64,000 nucleotides of DNA from assembly GCF_003050785.1 (NCBI RefSeq), contig NZ_QAOH01000006.1, forward strand, positions 1 through 64,000, written 5' to 3'. Positions 1 to 8,485 of the stretch are shown piece by piece. A program made the translations under genes and the position numbers. The stretch is from Celeribacter persicus. Its GTDB lineage: Bacteria; Pseudomonadota; Alphaproteobacteria; Rhodobacterales; Rhodobacteraceae. The notes beneath the pieces are model-generated. The model saw nothing but the letters and a program-made list of their open reading frames with translations, did no database searches and was not told the origin of the DNA. Within the stretch, counting starts at the first letter, position 1; the number at the start of each line of letters is the position of its first letter.

Positions 1-68
1 CTTGGCCTATGACCGTAAAAACGGTTATCGAACTCCGCAAGCGTCTGTTATATTTGAGTTTTTTGAGA

Positions 69-90
69 ATTTCACAGCAAAATGTGAAAT
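69..90 (-). repeat. Short inverted repeat directly after tRNA-Thr
   Basis: Perfect 8-bp arms (ATTTCACA at 69-76 and TGTGAAAT at 83-90) flank a 6-nt loop and abut the CCA end of the tRNA-Thr gene. In the tRNA's direction of transcription it would form a hairpin. No clear U-tract follows, so it could be a processing or weak termination signal. This is inference from symmetry only. Confidence 0.4.
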
Positions 91-165
91 GGTGCCCCCA
101 CACGGACTCGAACCGCGGACCTACTGATTACAAATCAGTTGCTCTACCAGCTGAGCTATAGGGGC
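90..165 (-). tRNA. tRNA-Thr (anticodon UGU)
   Basis: Read on the minus strand, this 76-nt segment folds as a complete tRNA. The 7-bp acceptor stem starts GCCCCTA. The D-arm contains AGCTCAGCTGGTAGAGC and the T-arm GGTTCGAGTCC. A 5-bp anticodon stem (ACTGA/TCAGT) closes the loop TTTGTAA, which puts UGU at the anticodon positions; this decodes ACA threonine codons. The 3' CCA is encoded in the DNA (positions 90-92). No integrase gene or duplicated 3' end was seen nearby, so nothing indicates use as an integration site within the window. Confidence 0.97.
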
Positions 166-176
166 ACTTCGGGGCT

Positions 177-205
177 CATTTAAGCGTGCGGGAAAGGGTG
201 TGCAA
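177..205 (-). promoter_or_regulatory. Putative sigma-70-type promoter of tRNA-Thr
   Basis: On the minus strand a TTGCAC hexamer (200-205) is followed after exactly 17 nt by TAAATG (177-182). Transcription would start a few nucleotides before the tRNA 5' end at 165. The spacing and proximity to a stable RNA gene support it; the -10 match is imperfect. Assigned by eye. Confidence 0.45.
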
Positions 206-423
206 GCGGTTTGTCGCTTTTCAACCCGGAACATCTTCCAAAGCCACCCGATTTTCATCCTCGAAGCAGGGGGAAACGGGTTGTGTACGGATGCCTGTAA
301 GCCAGCCATAAAGACACATCCCCTCAACGGGTTTCCCGCACCAGCCGTGTCATGTCATATTCGGCCTCCGCGAAGTCTTCGGGCATCGCGCACCCCAACG
401 CGGTCCAAAGCGGGGCAGGACGA

Positions 424-2127
424 TCAGGTCAGATCCGATGCATTCTCGGAGCGCGCCAGAAGCAGCACGGCAACCAGTCCGACGGAGATCACCAGCAGCG
501 CGGCGGGAGAGGCGGCTTCAAGCTGTTCGAGGGAGGCTTTCTCGAACACTCGCGTCGCCAAGGTGTTGTAATTGAACGGACGCAGCAGAAGCGTCGCGGG
601 CAGTTCCTTCACACAGTCGACGAAAACCAGCAAAAGCGCGGTGCCGACTGAGCCACGGATCAGTGGCACATAGACCCGGCGCAACGTTCCGCCGAGCGTC
701 TGCCCCAAAGAACGCGCGGCCATCGGCAGGGAAGGTGCGACACGACCAAGGGCGGCATCGGTCGCGCCCTGCGCAATCGCGAAGAACCGCACAACATAGG
801 CAAAGACGATGGCAAAGGCCGTGCCGGTCATCAAAAGCCCCGGATCGCGCCCGGTCAACGCCGCGATGCCATCGGCCAGAATATGATCGAGCCCCGCCAG
901 CGGAAACAGGATACCGATGCCCAGAACCGCCCCCGGGGCGGCATAGCCCAGCGTCGTGAAGGGCAGCACGACACGCGGCAGTTTGCGCCCGGTGAGACGC
1001 ACGCCGTAAACCATGAAGAGCGCGGCCACAACGGTCAGAATAGCCGCGGCCCCCGCCACGGTCAGCGTGTTCGTAAGCGCCGTCAGAAGCCCCGGCGCAA
1101 GCCATTGCTCCGGCTCCCCCAGTGCGTGATGCAGGATCACCCCCACGGGCAGGATGAAACCCACGGCGAAGGGTACGAAACAGAGCGCCAACGCCAAGAT
1201 GCCCTGCCAGCCGGTGAGACGGATCGGCGAAATCGGCCGGGCCTGACGCGCGCCTTGCGAGTAACGCGCCCGACCGCGCGAAGATTTCTCCAGCGCGACC
1301 AGAAGGAAGACGACCACCAGAACAACGGAGGCGATCTGCGCCGCGCCGCCCGCATTGCCGCCTTCGAGCCAGGTAGAGAAAATGCCGGTGGTGAGCGTCT
1401 GCACCGCGAAATAGGTGACTGTGCCGTAATCCGAGACCGTCTCCATCATCACGATCGCCGTGCCCGCTGCAATGGCCGGGCGGGCGAGCGGAAGACCCAC
1501 GCGCCAAAACCGCTCGAACGGCCCCGCGCCCAGGGCACGGGCGGTTTCATAGACCGAGCCGGATTGCTCACGAAACGCCGCACGGGTCATGAGGAAAACA
1601 TAAGGCGTCAGGGCGGCGGCGAGGACGATGATGGCAAAGCCGAGGGAGCGCACCTCCGGGAACCAGTAATCGCGCGCGGTCTGCCAGCCGAACACTTCAC
1701 GCAAAAGCCCCTGCACCGGCCCGGCATATTCGAGAAAATCGACCAGAGCATAGGCCCCGACATAGGCCGGGATCGCCAAGGGCAGGAGCAAAAGCCATTC
1801 CAGAGCCCGCGAGAAGGGAAAGCGGTACATGGTCACGAGCCAGGCCGCGCCGGTGCCGACACAGGCGGCGAGCCCCGCGACGCCAAAGGCCAGAAGTGCC
1901 GTGGTGGTCATGTAACGCGGCAACGTGGTGGCCATGAGATGCGGCCAAATATTGTCGCTCGGGTGGAGGGCGATCCAGATCACGCTGATCAGCGGCATGA
2001 GCACGAGGGCCGCGATCACGAAGGCCCCCACCGACCACGGCGACAGGCGCGACACACGGGCAAGCCCGCCGTGACGGGCGTTTTGACGGGCATCGCAGGC
2101 CGGAAGCTGTTGCATTTGGTCGGTCAT
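424..2127 (-). CDS. Iron(III)-type ABC transporter permease (FbpB-like, two fused permease domains)
   Basis: A 567-residue polytopic inner-membrane protein with two BPD_transp_1 permease domains in tandem (about residues 70-270 and 340-550). Each carries an EAA-like loop that contacts the ATPase: ARALGAGPFERFWRVGLPL in the first half and ARSLGQTLGGTLRRVYVPL in the second. Length and fused layout match the FbpB/SfuB family, which moves ferric iron delivered by a periplasmic binding protein. No binding-protein or ATPase gene is adjacent; the nearest family match is the FbpC-like ATPase at 34015-35100. The ATG start at 2127 is taken as given. Iron specificity is inferred from family resemblance and could instead be another small ligand. 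Confidence 0.85.
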   Translation of the reverse strand: MTDQMQQLPACDARQNARHGGLARVSRLSPWSVGAFVIAALVLMPLISVIWIALHPSDNIWPHLMATTLPRYMTTTALLAFGVAGLAACVGTGAAWLVTMYRFPFSRALEWLLLLPLAIPAYVGAYALVDFLEYAGPVQGLLREVFGWQTARDYWFPEVRSLGFAIIVLAAALTPYVFLMTRAAFREQSGSVYETARALGAGPFERFWRVGLPLARPAIAAGTAIVMMETVSDYGTVTYFAVQTLTTGIFSTWLEGGNAGGAAQIASVVLVVVFLLVALEKSSRGRARYSQGARQARPISPIRLTGWQGILALALCFVPFAVGFILPVGVILHHALGEPEQWLAPGLLTALTNTLTVAGAAAILTVVAALFMVYGVRLTGRKLPRVVLPFTTLGYAAPGAVLGIGILFPLAGLDHILADGIAALTGRDPGLLMTGTAFAIVFAYVVRFFAIAQGATDAALGRVAPSLPMAARSLGQTLGGTLRRVYVPLIRGSVGTALLLVFVDCVKELPATLLLRPFNYNTLATRVFEKASLEQLEAASPAALLVISVGLVAVLLLARSENASDLT

Positions 2128-2332
2128 TTCACCGGCTTACTGCCTTTCGTACAGGACGTGAAGCCCAAGTTGCCCGTGAATGCGGGCAGGTTGCGACCGG
2201 TTTGCCGCATCAAAGCCCCCGCGAATTCGGTTTCCCTGACGATAAAACCGTTTATATTAACGCTAACGTGCCGCTTCCGGAGACAGGCCCGGTATAAGAC
2301 CAAGAATATTAGAGACAGGACCCACCGAACCC

Positions 2333-3211
2333 ATGATCATCTCCATGCATATCGGCGCCCATTGCACCAATGGCGCGCAGCTCATGCGCGGGCTTCTCAA
2401 GAACAAGACGGTTCTGGCCGAACACGGGGTCGCAGTGCCAGCGCCCTCGCATTACCGCGATGTGCTGCCGCAGATCATGAAGAAGGTAAAAAACAACCGC
2501 GCCAGCCCCGAGACGCAGGAGATGCTGCTCGACCAGATGCTCGAAATGGAGGATTGCACGCGGATGGTGCTGTCCTATGAGGATGTGATCTGCATGCACC
2601 CGCTGATTTTCGAGAAGGGTCAGTTCTACGGCAAGGCGGATTTCAAACTGCCCTGGCTGCGCAACACCTTCGCCGATCACGAGATGGAATTCTTCATCGG
2701 GGTACGCAACCCTGCGACCTTCATCCCCGAGGCCTTCTCCTACTGCGGTCCGAACACCAGTTTCGAGAACTTCCTGTCCGGCGTCAATCTCGACACGCTG
2801 CGCTGGTCGGCGCTTCTGACCCGCATCCGCAACGTCTGCCCGGATACGCCTGTCACCTGTTTTGCCTTCGAGGACACGCCGCTGACCTGGGCGCAGGTGA
2901 TGCGCGAAATGACCGGGGTCGGGCAAATGGTGCCGATGTCGGGCGGGCTCGACATTCTCGCCACCATCATGAAGCGCGAGGGCATGAAGCGTCTGCGCAC
3001 CTATCTGCACACTCACAAGCCGCAAACCGAGGAACAGCGCCGCCGCATCCTGCAAGCCTTTCTCGACAAATATGTCGACGAGGAAGCGCTTGAGGAAGAG
3101 ATCGAGGTGCCCGGTTGGAACGAGGCGCTGGTGGCCCGGCTGACCGAAGCCTATGAGGAAGATCTCGACCGGATCGAAGCCATGCAGGGCGTGCGCTTCA
3201 TCGCGCCCTGA
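2333..3211 (+). CDS. Sulfotransferase-like conserved protein, function unknown
   Basis: A 292-residue soluble protein. It opens with MIISMHIGAHCTNGAQLMRG, where 5'-PAPS sulfotransferases have their phosphosulfate-binding loop, and contains FFIGVRNPATFIPEAF near residue 125, resembling their second (3'-phosphate) motif. The first loop lacks the usual K-[ST]-G-T-[ST] pattern, so catalytic sulfotransfer is doubtful. The N-terminus to middle is otherwise alpha/beta, with a charged C-terminal helix region rich in Glu. It is followed 27 nt later by an MFS transporter on the same strand, so the two may be cotranscribed. A possible distant relative is the sulfotransferase at 63143-64000. Family assignment is tentative. 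Confidence 0.6.
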   Translation: MIISMHIGAHCTNGAQLMRGLLKNKTVLAEHGVAVPAPSHYRDVLPQIMKKVKNNRASPETQEMLLDQMLEMEDCTRMVLSYEDVICMHPLIFEKGQFYGKADFKLPWLRNTFADHEMEFFIGVRNPATFIPEAFSYCGPNTSFENFLSGVNLDTLRWSALLTRIRNVCPDTPVTCFAFEDTPLTWAQVMREMTGVGQMVPMSGGLDILATIMKREGMKRLRTYLHTHKPQTEEQRRRILQAFLDKYVDEEALEEEIEVPGWNEALVARLTEAYEEDLDRIEAMQGVRFIAP

Positions 3212-3238
3212 AATCCCTGTAAACAAGGAGCGCAGCCG

Positions 3239-4465
3239 ATGATCGACCTCTCCGTGCTGCGCCTCAAAAATTTCCGTCTGCTCTTCGCTTCAGCCAGCCT
3301 GAGCAATCTCGGCGACGGGGTAATCGCGGTCGCCCTGCCATGGCTCGCCACGCTTCTGACCTCTGATCCGGTTCTGATCGGTCTCGTGGCCGCCGCCCGT
3401 CAGGCCCCGTGGTTCGTCCTGTCTCTGCCTGCGGGCGTGATCACCGACCGGATTGCCCACGCCCGTGTGCTGATCCTCTGCGACACGGCACGGTTTGTCA
3501 CCGCCCTTCTGACCCTCGCACTTGCGCTTCTGGCCACGCCCGGACCTGAGGCGGTTCTGCTGCTTGCGGCTCTGGCCTTTACCCTCGGTTCGGCGGAGGT
3601 GCTGCGCGACAACACCGCGCAAAGCTTCATCCCCGCGCTGGTGCCCGAACAGAGGTTGGAAAGCGCCAACGGACTGCTCTGGGCCTCCGAGCAGGCGGCA
3701 GGACAGTTGCTCGGCCCGCCGCTCGCCGGTGTCCTGATCGCCCTCACCATCGCCCTGCCCTTCGGATTTCAGGCCGCAGGCCTGCTCCTCGCCGTGCTTC
3801 TGGTGTCACGGATCGCCCGGCCCACCGCCCTTGAGCCGCGCCCGATGCCTGCCCCTTTCGTCACGGCGCTGAAAGAAGGGCTGGCGTGGCTCTGGCATCA
3901 CGCCATGCTGCGCCGTCTGGCAATCGCCGTGGGCGCGTTCAACTTCACCGGTGCAATGTTCTGGGCAATCTTCGTGCTTTACGCGCAGGACGTGCTGGGC
4001 CTCGATGCGCTGGCCTACGGGCTGTTGCTCACGAGCGCGGCCTGTGGTGGTGTGGCGGGCAGTCTGCTCGGTCCCGCGATCCTGAAACGCACCGGCCCGA
4101 CGCGCGGATTGTTCATTGCCATGGCAACCTTCGTATTGACCGCCGCCACGCTGGCACTCAGCGCTTCGCACATGCTGGTGGCCGTGATGCTGGCCGCCGA
4201 AGCCTTTACCACGATGATGGCGAACATCGCCGCCGTCACCTACCGGCAGCGCACCATCCCCGCGCCGCTTCTGGGGCGGGTGAATGCCGCCTATCGGTTC
4301 TTCGGCACCGGGCTTGCCGCCTTCGGCGCATTGGCAGGTGGCGTGGCGCTGGCGCTCGCAGCCCCTTTGGGGGCGGCGAACGCGCTGCATCTGAGTTACG
4401 GGCTTGTGGCCTGCGGTGCGTTTATTCTGCTGATCTACGGTGTCTTCCAGTTGCGATTGGAGTGA
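3239..4465 (+). CDS. MFS transporter
   Basis: A 408-residue hydrophobic protein with about 12 predicted membrane spans. It carries the MFS loop 2-3 hallmark in degenerate form (PAGVITDRIAHARVLILCD, around residues 65-85) and an internal alanine/leucine-rich 6+6 helix layout. The N-terminus FRLLFASASLSNLGDGVIAVALPWLA is typical of the drug/macrolide-efflux-like MFS subgroup (MFS_3). The ATG is preceded by AAGGAGCGCAGCCG, a good ribosome-binding site. It lies 27 nt downstream of the sulfotransferase-like gene and converges on a leftward gene with only 6 nt between stops. The substrate cannot be told from sequence. Confidence 0.85.
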   Translation: MIDLSVLRLKNFRLLFASASLSNLGDGVIAVALPWLATLLTSDPVLIGLVAAARQAPWFVLSLPAGVITDRIAHARVLILCDTARFVTALLTLALALLATPGPEAVLLLAALAFTLGSAEVLRDNTAQSFIPALVPEQRLESANGLLWASEQAAGQLLGPPLAGVLIALTIALPFGFQAAGLLLAVLLVSRIARPTALEPRPMPAPFVTALKEGLAWLWHHAMLRRLAIAVGAFNFTGAMFWAIFVLYAQDVLGLDALAYGLLLTSAACGGVAGSLLGPAILKRTGPTRGLFIAMATFVLTAATLALSASHMLVAVMLAAEAFTTMMANIAAVTYRQRTIPAPLLGRVNAAYRFFGTGLAAFGALAGGVALALAAPLGAANALHLSYGLVACGAFILLIYGVFQLRLE

Positions 4466-4471
4466 TCCGGC

Positions 4472-5152
4472 TTACGGTGCCAGATGCTCTGCAACCAACC
4501 CATCGATGCCGCTCACCGGATGCGCCTTGAGCCAACGCGCCACACGGCATCCGGCCTGCGCATAAAAGCTCGCATCGCGCGCGCCCATGGAATGCCGCCA
4601 ACTTTCGGCCTTCTCGGGCAGCGCCCCCTGCCCCGGATCGCAACTCTCGGGATTGAGATCGAAGCGCGGGTCACGCGACACCCAGACGGCAATGCCTTCG
4701 TCGAGCCAAGCCGGAAACCGCGCCTGTGCCCGCAAGCCGATCTGCCGGTGCAATGCCACATGGCTCAGTTCATGGGCGATGATCTCCGTGTCGTGACCGC
4801 GCGGCGTAAGGTAGAACAGATGACTGCCATAAGCCATGGCGCGCGCCTCCATCCCGCCCATGACCTGATTACAGGTTTCGGTGTAACAGATCAGCATGCG
4901 CGGGCGTTTTTGCGGCCCGAAAGCCATGGCGACCCGAGCTTCGGCCAGCACAAGACGGCGTAGCATGTCCTCGGAAGTGGTTGATCCGGTCAGTTCGGAA
5001 TAGACCTCGGGAGCGATCCTCTTGAACCCGAAACAGCCGGGACAACCCCCGGCCAGAACCGGGGTGAAGCCCAGCGCCAGAAGCCCCAGACCGAAACCCA
5101 GCACGAGCGCGATCAGCGAAAGCGCAATGCGGTGGCCGAGACGCCGGGCCAT
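4472..5152 (-). CDS. Membrane-anchored or exported zinc-metallopeptidase-like protein
   Basis: A 226-residue protein. Residues about 8-35 form one hydrophobic segment (signal anchor or uncleaved signal), so the rest should be periplasmic. The centre holds an HExxH zinc motif (IIAHELSHVALHRQ). About 25 residues later comes LDEGIAVWVS, whose Glu fits the third ligand of gluzincin-type peptidases. Cysteine pairs occur just after the membrane segment (GGCPGCFGF) and further on (CYTETC). The gene lies 35 nt downstream of the GapR-like gene on the same strand and is convergent with the MFS gene. Its substrate is unknown; proteolysis is inferred from the motif alone. Confidence 0.7.
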   Translation of the reverse strand: MARRLGHRIALSLIALVLGFGLGLLALGFTPVLAGGCPGCFGFKRIAPEVYSELTGSTTSEDMLRRLVLAEARVAMAFGPQKRPRMLICYTETCNQVMGGMEARAMAYGSHLFYLTPRGHDTEIIAHELSHVALHRQIGLRAQARFPAWLDEGIAVWVSRDPRFDLNPESCDPGQGALPEKAESWRHSMGARDASFYAQAGCRVARWLKAHPVSGIDGLVAEHLAP

Positions 5153-5187
5153 GAGAGGTGCTCAGAGGAAAGCTCTGGACAGGCGCC

Positions 5188-5460
5188 TCAGCGCATGCCC
5201 AGAGCTTCCTTATACATATCGAGGATCGCCTCTTCCTCGGCGATCTCGTCGGCGCTTTTCTTGCGCAGGGCGATGAGTTTGCGCATCGCCTTGGTGTCGT
5301 AACCGCGCCCCTTGGCTTCGGCCATCACCTCTTTCTGCTGATCGGCGATGTCCTTTTTCTCAAGTTCGAGACGCTCGAAACGCTCGATGAACTGGCGCAG
5401 TTCATCGGCGGTCACGCGGTAGGAGGCGTCGGGGCCGGATGTGTTCTCTTCGTCCATCAT
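5188..5460 (-). CDS. DUF2312 / GapR-like DNA-binding protein
   Basis: A 90-residue, strongly helical and charged protein. The pattern is [20 protein letters not shown], followed by [20 protein letters not shown], then a C-terminal acidic helix. This is the signature of the DUF2312 family. The characterised member is GapR of Caulobacter, a nucleoid-associated protein that binds overtwisted AT-rich DNA ahead of replication forks. Length agrees with the family. Two adjacent ATGs (5460 and 5457) share the ribosome-binding site GAGGAAGG, so the exact start is ambiguous by one residue. Family membership is clear; the cellular role is transferred from Caulobacter. Confidence 0.9.
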   Translation of the reverse strand: MMDEENTSGPDASYRVTADELRQFIERFERLELEKKDIADQQKEVMAEAKGRGYDTKAMRKLIALRKKSADEIAEEEAILDMYKEALGMR

Positions 5461-5639
5461 GATGGAAACCTTCCTCGGGTCTTATGCTCTTGTCTGCCCG
5501 TTCCCTACCCGTCCCATGAGGGTGAGGCAAGTCTTGCCGGAGCCGATGTCCGCATCCGTGCTTGCCTGATGCGGAGCGAGACGTTAGGCGATCAGGAACA
5601 GCTTCGGCAAGTCATGGCAAACGGAATGGGGAGAACAGC

Positions 5640-5855
5640 ATGGATGCATTGATCTGGGGGGGCGTGGTGTTGACGCTGATCGGCGTGGGCCTTTTGGTCT
5701 ATTGCATCGTCGCCGCGATGAAAGCGAAGAAACAGGGCGGCTCCGACGAAGACATCCGTGCCCGGCTGCAAAAAGTTGTGGCGCTCAATCTGATCGCGCT
5801 TCTGGTCTCCGCCATGGGGCTCGGAGCTGTGACGATCGGCATCATCCTCGGCTGA
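5640..5855 (+). CDS. Small two-helix membrane protein, conserved hypothetical
   Basis: A 71-residue protein with two hydrophobic segments (about residues 5-25 and 47-70) joined by a charged cytoplasmic-type loop, AMKAKKQGGSDEDIRARLQK. The ATG at 5640 was chosen because it sits after AATGGGGAGAACAGC and begins directly with a membrane segment; upstream codons in the frame look non-coding. No known family was recognised beyond similar small membrane proteins in Rhodobacteraceae. It is monocistronic as far as can be seen. Confidence 0.65.
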   Translation: MDALIWGGVVLTLIGVGLLVYCIVAAMKAKKQGGSDEDIRARLQKVVALNLIALLVSAMGLGAVTIGIILG

Positions 5856-6200
5856 TTCCGGCGCTACTCCGGGCGAGTCGGCACACAGGTTCCCGAAAAG
5901 GGGCGAACAGATGCCATACCGTGTCCGGTTTCGCCACATTTCCCGGCGCGGAACGATCAAAAGCGCCCCGCAATCGCACATCGTTTCGCGACAGGTAACA
6001 GTCGCGCGAAGAACAGCGGAATTTCTTTCCCCTGCCGCCGAAAGCGCTTAACTGGATAAGCGAACGTTAACCATTTCGGCCTTCCCCTGTCCGCCACCGC
6101 CGGTTCGAACCGACACGGCGGTACAGGGAGAGGGCCTGTTTCCGACCGCATGGCGCCTGACACTGCGCCTGACATCGGATAAAGCATGAGGAGAGGTCTT
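5856..6200. other. 345-nt intergenic region, no gene seen
   Basis: No convincing reading frame was found on either strand. The region holds a perfect 12-bp palindrome CGGTTCGAACCG at 6101-6112, nested in a looser ACCGCCG/CGGCGGT inverted repeat, about 90 nt before the next start codon. It may be a regulatory site. A ribosome-binding site (GAGGAGAGG) ends the region just before 6201. Confidence 0.5.
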
Positions 6201-7211
6201 ATGAGCCAAGCCGATACCGAGCTTCAGAACGCCATCCGCGACGTTCAGGACATTTCCGATCTGCCCAAGGACGAATGGGCAGAGGCGCTGGAGGAATTTT
6301 CCGAAGCACATGGCCATTACGAGCCGCTGGGCGAGCACTTCGCCGCCGTTTTCCTCGACGAGAAGCCCCGGCTTCTGGTCAGTTTCGATACGTTCGAACA
6401 GGCCACGGAGCGCAATGAAAAGGGCTATCCGACGGGGATGATGCTGGCCGCGAAACACGGCTGGTCCTCGCTGACCCTACTTGCGCATGATCTCGATCCG
6501 AACGACCGCTGGTTCCGTTCCAAAAGTGTCTATCGCTATTTCGACCGGCTGGTCGATGAGGGGTTTTTCGAGGATTTCGATCAGGTCGTGTTCTACGGTG
6601 CGGGGGCCTGTGGCTATGCCGCCGCGGCCTATTCCGTCGTCGCCCCCGGCGCGACCGTGATCGCCATCGCGCCACAGGCGACGCTCGACGGGCGGCTGGC
6701 AAGCTGGGACCGGCGTTTCCCGAAAACCCGCCGGATGGATTTCAGCAGCCGCTACGGCTTCGCCCCCAACATGGTGGACGGGGCAGAAAAGGCCTTTGTC
6801 CTCTATGACCCGCGCGTAAGCGAAGACGCGATGCATGCCGCCCTGTTCAACCGACCGCATGTCACCCGTATTCCCTGCCGTCTCTTCGGCCCCGATCCGG
6901 AATATGAGATGATCGAAATGGGCGCTCTTGCCCCGATCCTCGAAGCCGCGATCGAAGGGCGCCTCGATCAGAGCGAGATCACGCGCGCGCTGCGCAAACG
7001 GCGCGATCATATGGGCTATCTGCGGCGCCTTCTGGCCGAAAGCGCATCAGGCTCGCGGCCCTATCAAACCGCGCTGCTCTGCCGCTATGTGCTGAACAAT
7101 CGCAAATACGCGCCGCGCTTCCGCAAGGCCTATGATCATGCGCTGGCCGTTCTGGAGGAAAAGGGCGTCAGCTTCCCCGATCTGAATGAGCCGTTTCACG
7201 AAAAGGCCTGA
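6201..7211 (+). CDS. Conserved Rhodobacteraceae protein of unknown function (alpha/beta-fold-like)
   Basis: A 336-residue soluble protein. The start at 6201 is preferred over an in-frame ATG at 6186 because GAGGAGAGG lies 5-8 nt before it. The middle carries FYGAGACGYAAAAYSVVAPG followed by TVIAIAPQATLDGR, which resembles the strand-turn-helix of an alpha/beta hydrolase but with Cys near the nucleophile position and no clean G-x-S-x-G. Homologues in this group are, to my recollection, often labelled phosphoadenosine phosphosulfate reductase. The PAPS-reductase signatures (an ECG-x-H-type C-terminal motif and a PP-loop) are not visible, so that name is not supported here. Confidence 0.6.
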   Translation: MSQADTELQNAIRDVQDISDLPKDEWAEALEEFSEAHGHYEPLGEHFAAVFLDEKPRLLVSFDTFEQATERNEKGYPTGMMLAAKHGWSSLTLLAHDLDPNDRWFRSKSVYRYFDRLVDEGFFEDFDQVVFYGAGACGYAAAAYSVVAPGATVIAIAPQATLDGRLASWDRRFPKTRRMDFSSRYGFAPNMVDGAEKAFVLYDPRVSEDAMHAALFNRPHVTRIPCRLFGPDPEYEMIEMGALAPILEAAIEGRLDQSEITRALRKRRDHMGYLRRLLAESASGSRPYQTALLCRYVLNNRKYAPRFRKAYDHALAVLEEKGVSFPDLNEPFHEKA

Positions 7212-7219
7212 GGCGGGGC

Positions 7220-7834
7220 TCAGCCGAGACCGCCCTCTTCCTCGACAAATCGAACGACCTCATCCACCCCCTCGCCATGGCGCAGCGCCGCCATGACATA
7301 AGCGCCTTGGCCCCGCGCCCGTTTGGTGTCCTCTTCGAGCAACGCCCGGTCGACCCCGACATAGGGCGCAAGGTCCACCTTGTTGACGACCAGAAGGTCC
7401 GAGCGCGTCACCCCCGGCCCGCGTTTGCGCGGAATGTCCTGCCCCGCCGCCGTGTCGATCACGTAGATCGTCAGATCGGCAAGTTCCGGCGAAAAGGTCG
7501 CCGCAAGGTTATCGCCACCGCTCTCGATCAGGATCACATCGAGATCGGGAAATTTCTCCGACAGATCGGCCACAGCCGCAAGGTTGATCGAGGCATCCTC
7601 GCGGATCGCCGTATGCGGACAACCACCGGTCTCGACACCGCGAATGCGCTCCATCGGCAGAATTTGCTGGCGCATCAGCGCCTCCGCATCCTCGCGCGTA
7701 TAAATGTCATTGGTGATGACCGCGATGGAATATTTCTCCGCAAGCGCCTTCGCCAGCGCCCCGGTCAGCGTCGTCTTGCCCGCCCCCACGGGACCGCCGA
7801 TCCCGACGCGCAAAGCTCCGTTCGGTGATGCCAT
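7220..7834 (-). CDS. ureG: Urease accessory GTPase UreG
   Basis: A 204-residue SIMIBI-class GTPase that powers nickel insertion into apo-urease with UreE, UreF and UreD. Visible motifs are the P-loop [11 protein letters not shown] (about residues 12-22), the metal-binding region [11 protein letters not shown] with its Cys-Pro-His, [17 protein letters not shown], and the base-recognition [10 protein letters not shown]. Length equals the family norm. It is the last gene of the leftward ureE-ureF-ureG run, with 9 nt to ureF. Cytosolic. Confidence 0.97.
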   Translation of the reverse strand: MASPNGALRVGIGGPVGAGKTTLTGALAKALAEKYSIAVITNDIYTREDAEALMRQQILPMERIRGVETGGCPHTAIREDASINLAAVADLSEKFPDLDVILIESGGDNLAATFSPELADLTIYVIDTAAGQDIPRKRGPGVTRSDLLVVNKVDLAPYVGVDRALLEEDTKRARGQGAYVMAALRHGEGVDEVVRFVEEEGGLG

Positions 7835-7843
7835 GTCTGCCTC

Positions 7844-8479
7844 CTATGTCTTGAATATCCGCACATCCATATCTTCATGACGGGCGGCATTGAGATCGGC
7901 GGCAAAAGCCCCCGTCGACACCCCTTTGAGTGTCGCTCCCAGCGCCTCTTCCGCCACGGTGTCGATCACCTCATGGAGCCGCGCCAGTACCCTTTGCCCC
8001 GCCGCCTGTCCGAGCGGAATGAAACGTACGCCTGCGGAGACGAGGTTCGACGTAAAGCTATGGAGATAAAGTGAAATCACGGTTTTCGGCGCCAGATCGA
8101 GTTCACGAGCCGCCTCGCCCACCGCCACCGGAAGCGCCCTCGGGGGGCGTCTCGGCCCGCCCATCTCCGCCACGGTGCGTGCGAAGGCCGTGCCCTGCTC
8201 GAACGTCTCCGCCCAGCGCTCTTTCGAGCCTGCCAGAGCCTCCGCCAGCGCTGCCATTTCATCGGCATCCGCACCTTGCAGCACCATGGACAACAGCCAG
8301 GCATCCACCCGCCCGCCGCCACGCGTCAGGATCGCGCCGAGCCAGTCCTCAAGCGCCTCTGCATCGCGGACCTGCCCCTCACTGACCGCCAGTTCCAGCC
8401 CGTGCGAATAGGCAAACCCGCCGAGCGGAAACGCCGGCGAAAGCCATTGCGTCAGGGTCAGAAGCGCCCGTTCCGTCAT
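7844..8479 (-). CDS. ureF: Urease accessory protein UreF
   Basis: A 211-residue mainly helical protein. UreF joins UreD on apo-urease and recruits UreG for GTP-dependent nickel loading. The N-terminus LTLTQWLSPAFPLGGFAYSHGLE is the family hallmark (P-x-G-x-[FY]-x-[HY]-S-x-G-L-E), and the C-terminus VSTGAFAADLNAARHEDMDVRIFKT carries the conserved H-x-D-x-x-x-R-x-F pattern. It lies 6 nt after ureE and 9 nt before ureG, implying one transcript. Confidence 0.96.
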   Translation of the reverse strand: MTERALLTLTQWLSPAFPLGGFAYSHGLELAVSEGQVRDAEALEDWLGAILTRGGGRVDAWLLSMVLQGADADEMAALAEALAGSKERWAETFEQGTAFARTVAEMGGPRRPPRALPVAVGEAARELDLAPKTVISLYLHSFTSNLVSAGVRFIPLGQAAGQRVLARLHEVIDTVAEEALGATLKGVSTGAFAADLNAARHEDMDVRIFKT

Positions 8480-8485
8480 GCCCGT

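Noticed and set aside
324-390. Short frame downstream of the iron permease ending in MPEDFAEAEYDMTRLVRETR
   Set aside because: Only about 20-34 codons, no ribosome-binding site, and it overlaps nothing that would support translation; left unannotated although its composition is protein-like.
90-423. tRNA-Thr as a possible integration site for a mobile island
   Set aside because: No integrase, no duplicated tRNA 3' end and no composition shift were seen; the following genes look resident.
883-2580. 565-codon open frame opposite the iron-type permease
   Set aside because: Covers the well-supported permease gene and runs into the next gene; composition is antisense-like.
6050-6085. TTAA and TTAAC elements resembling a CtrA site
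   Set aside because: The two halves are about 15 nt apart, not the 7 nt that the CtrA consensus requires.
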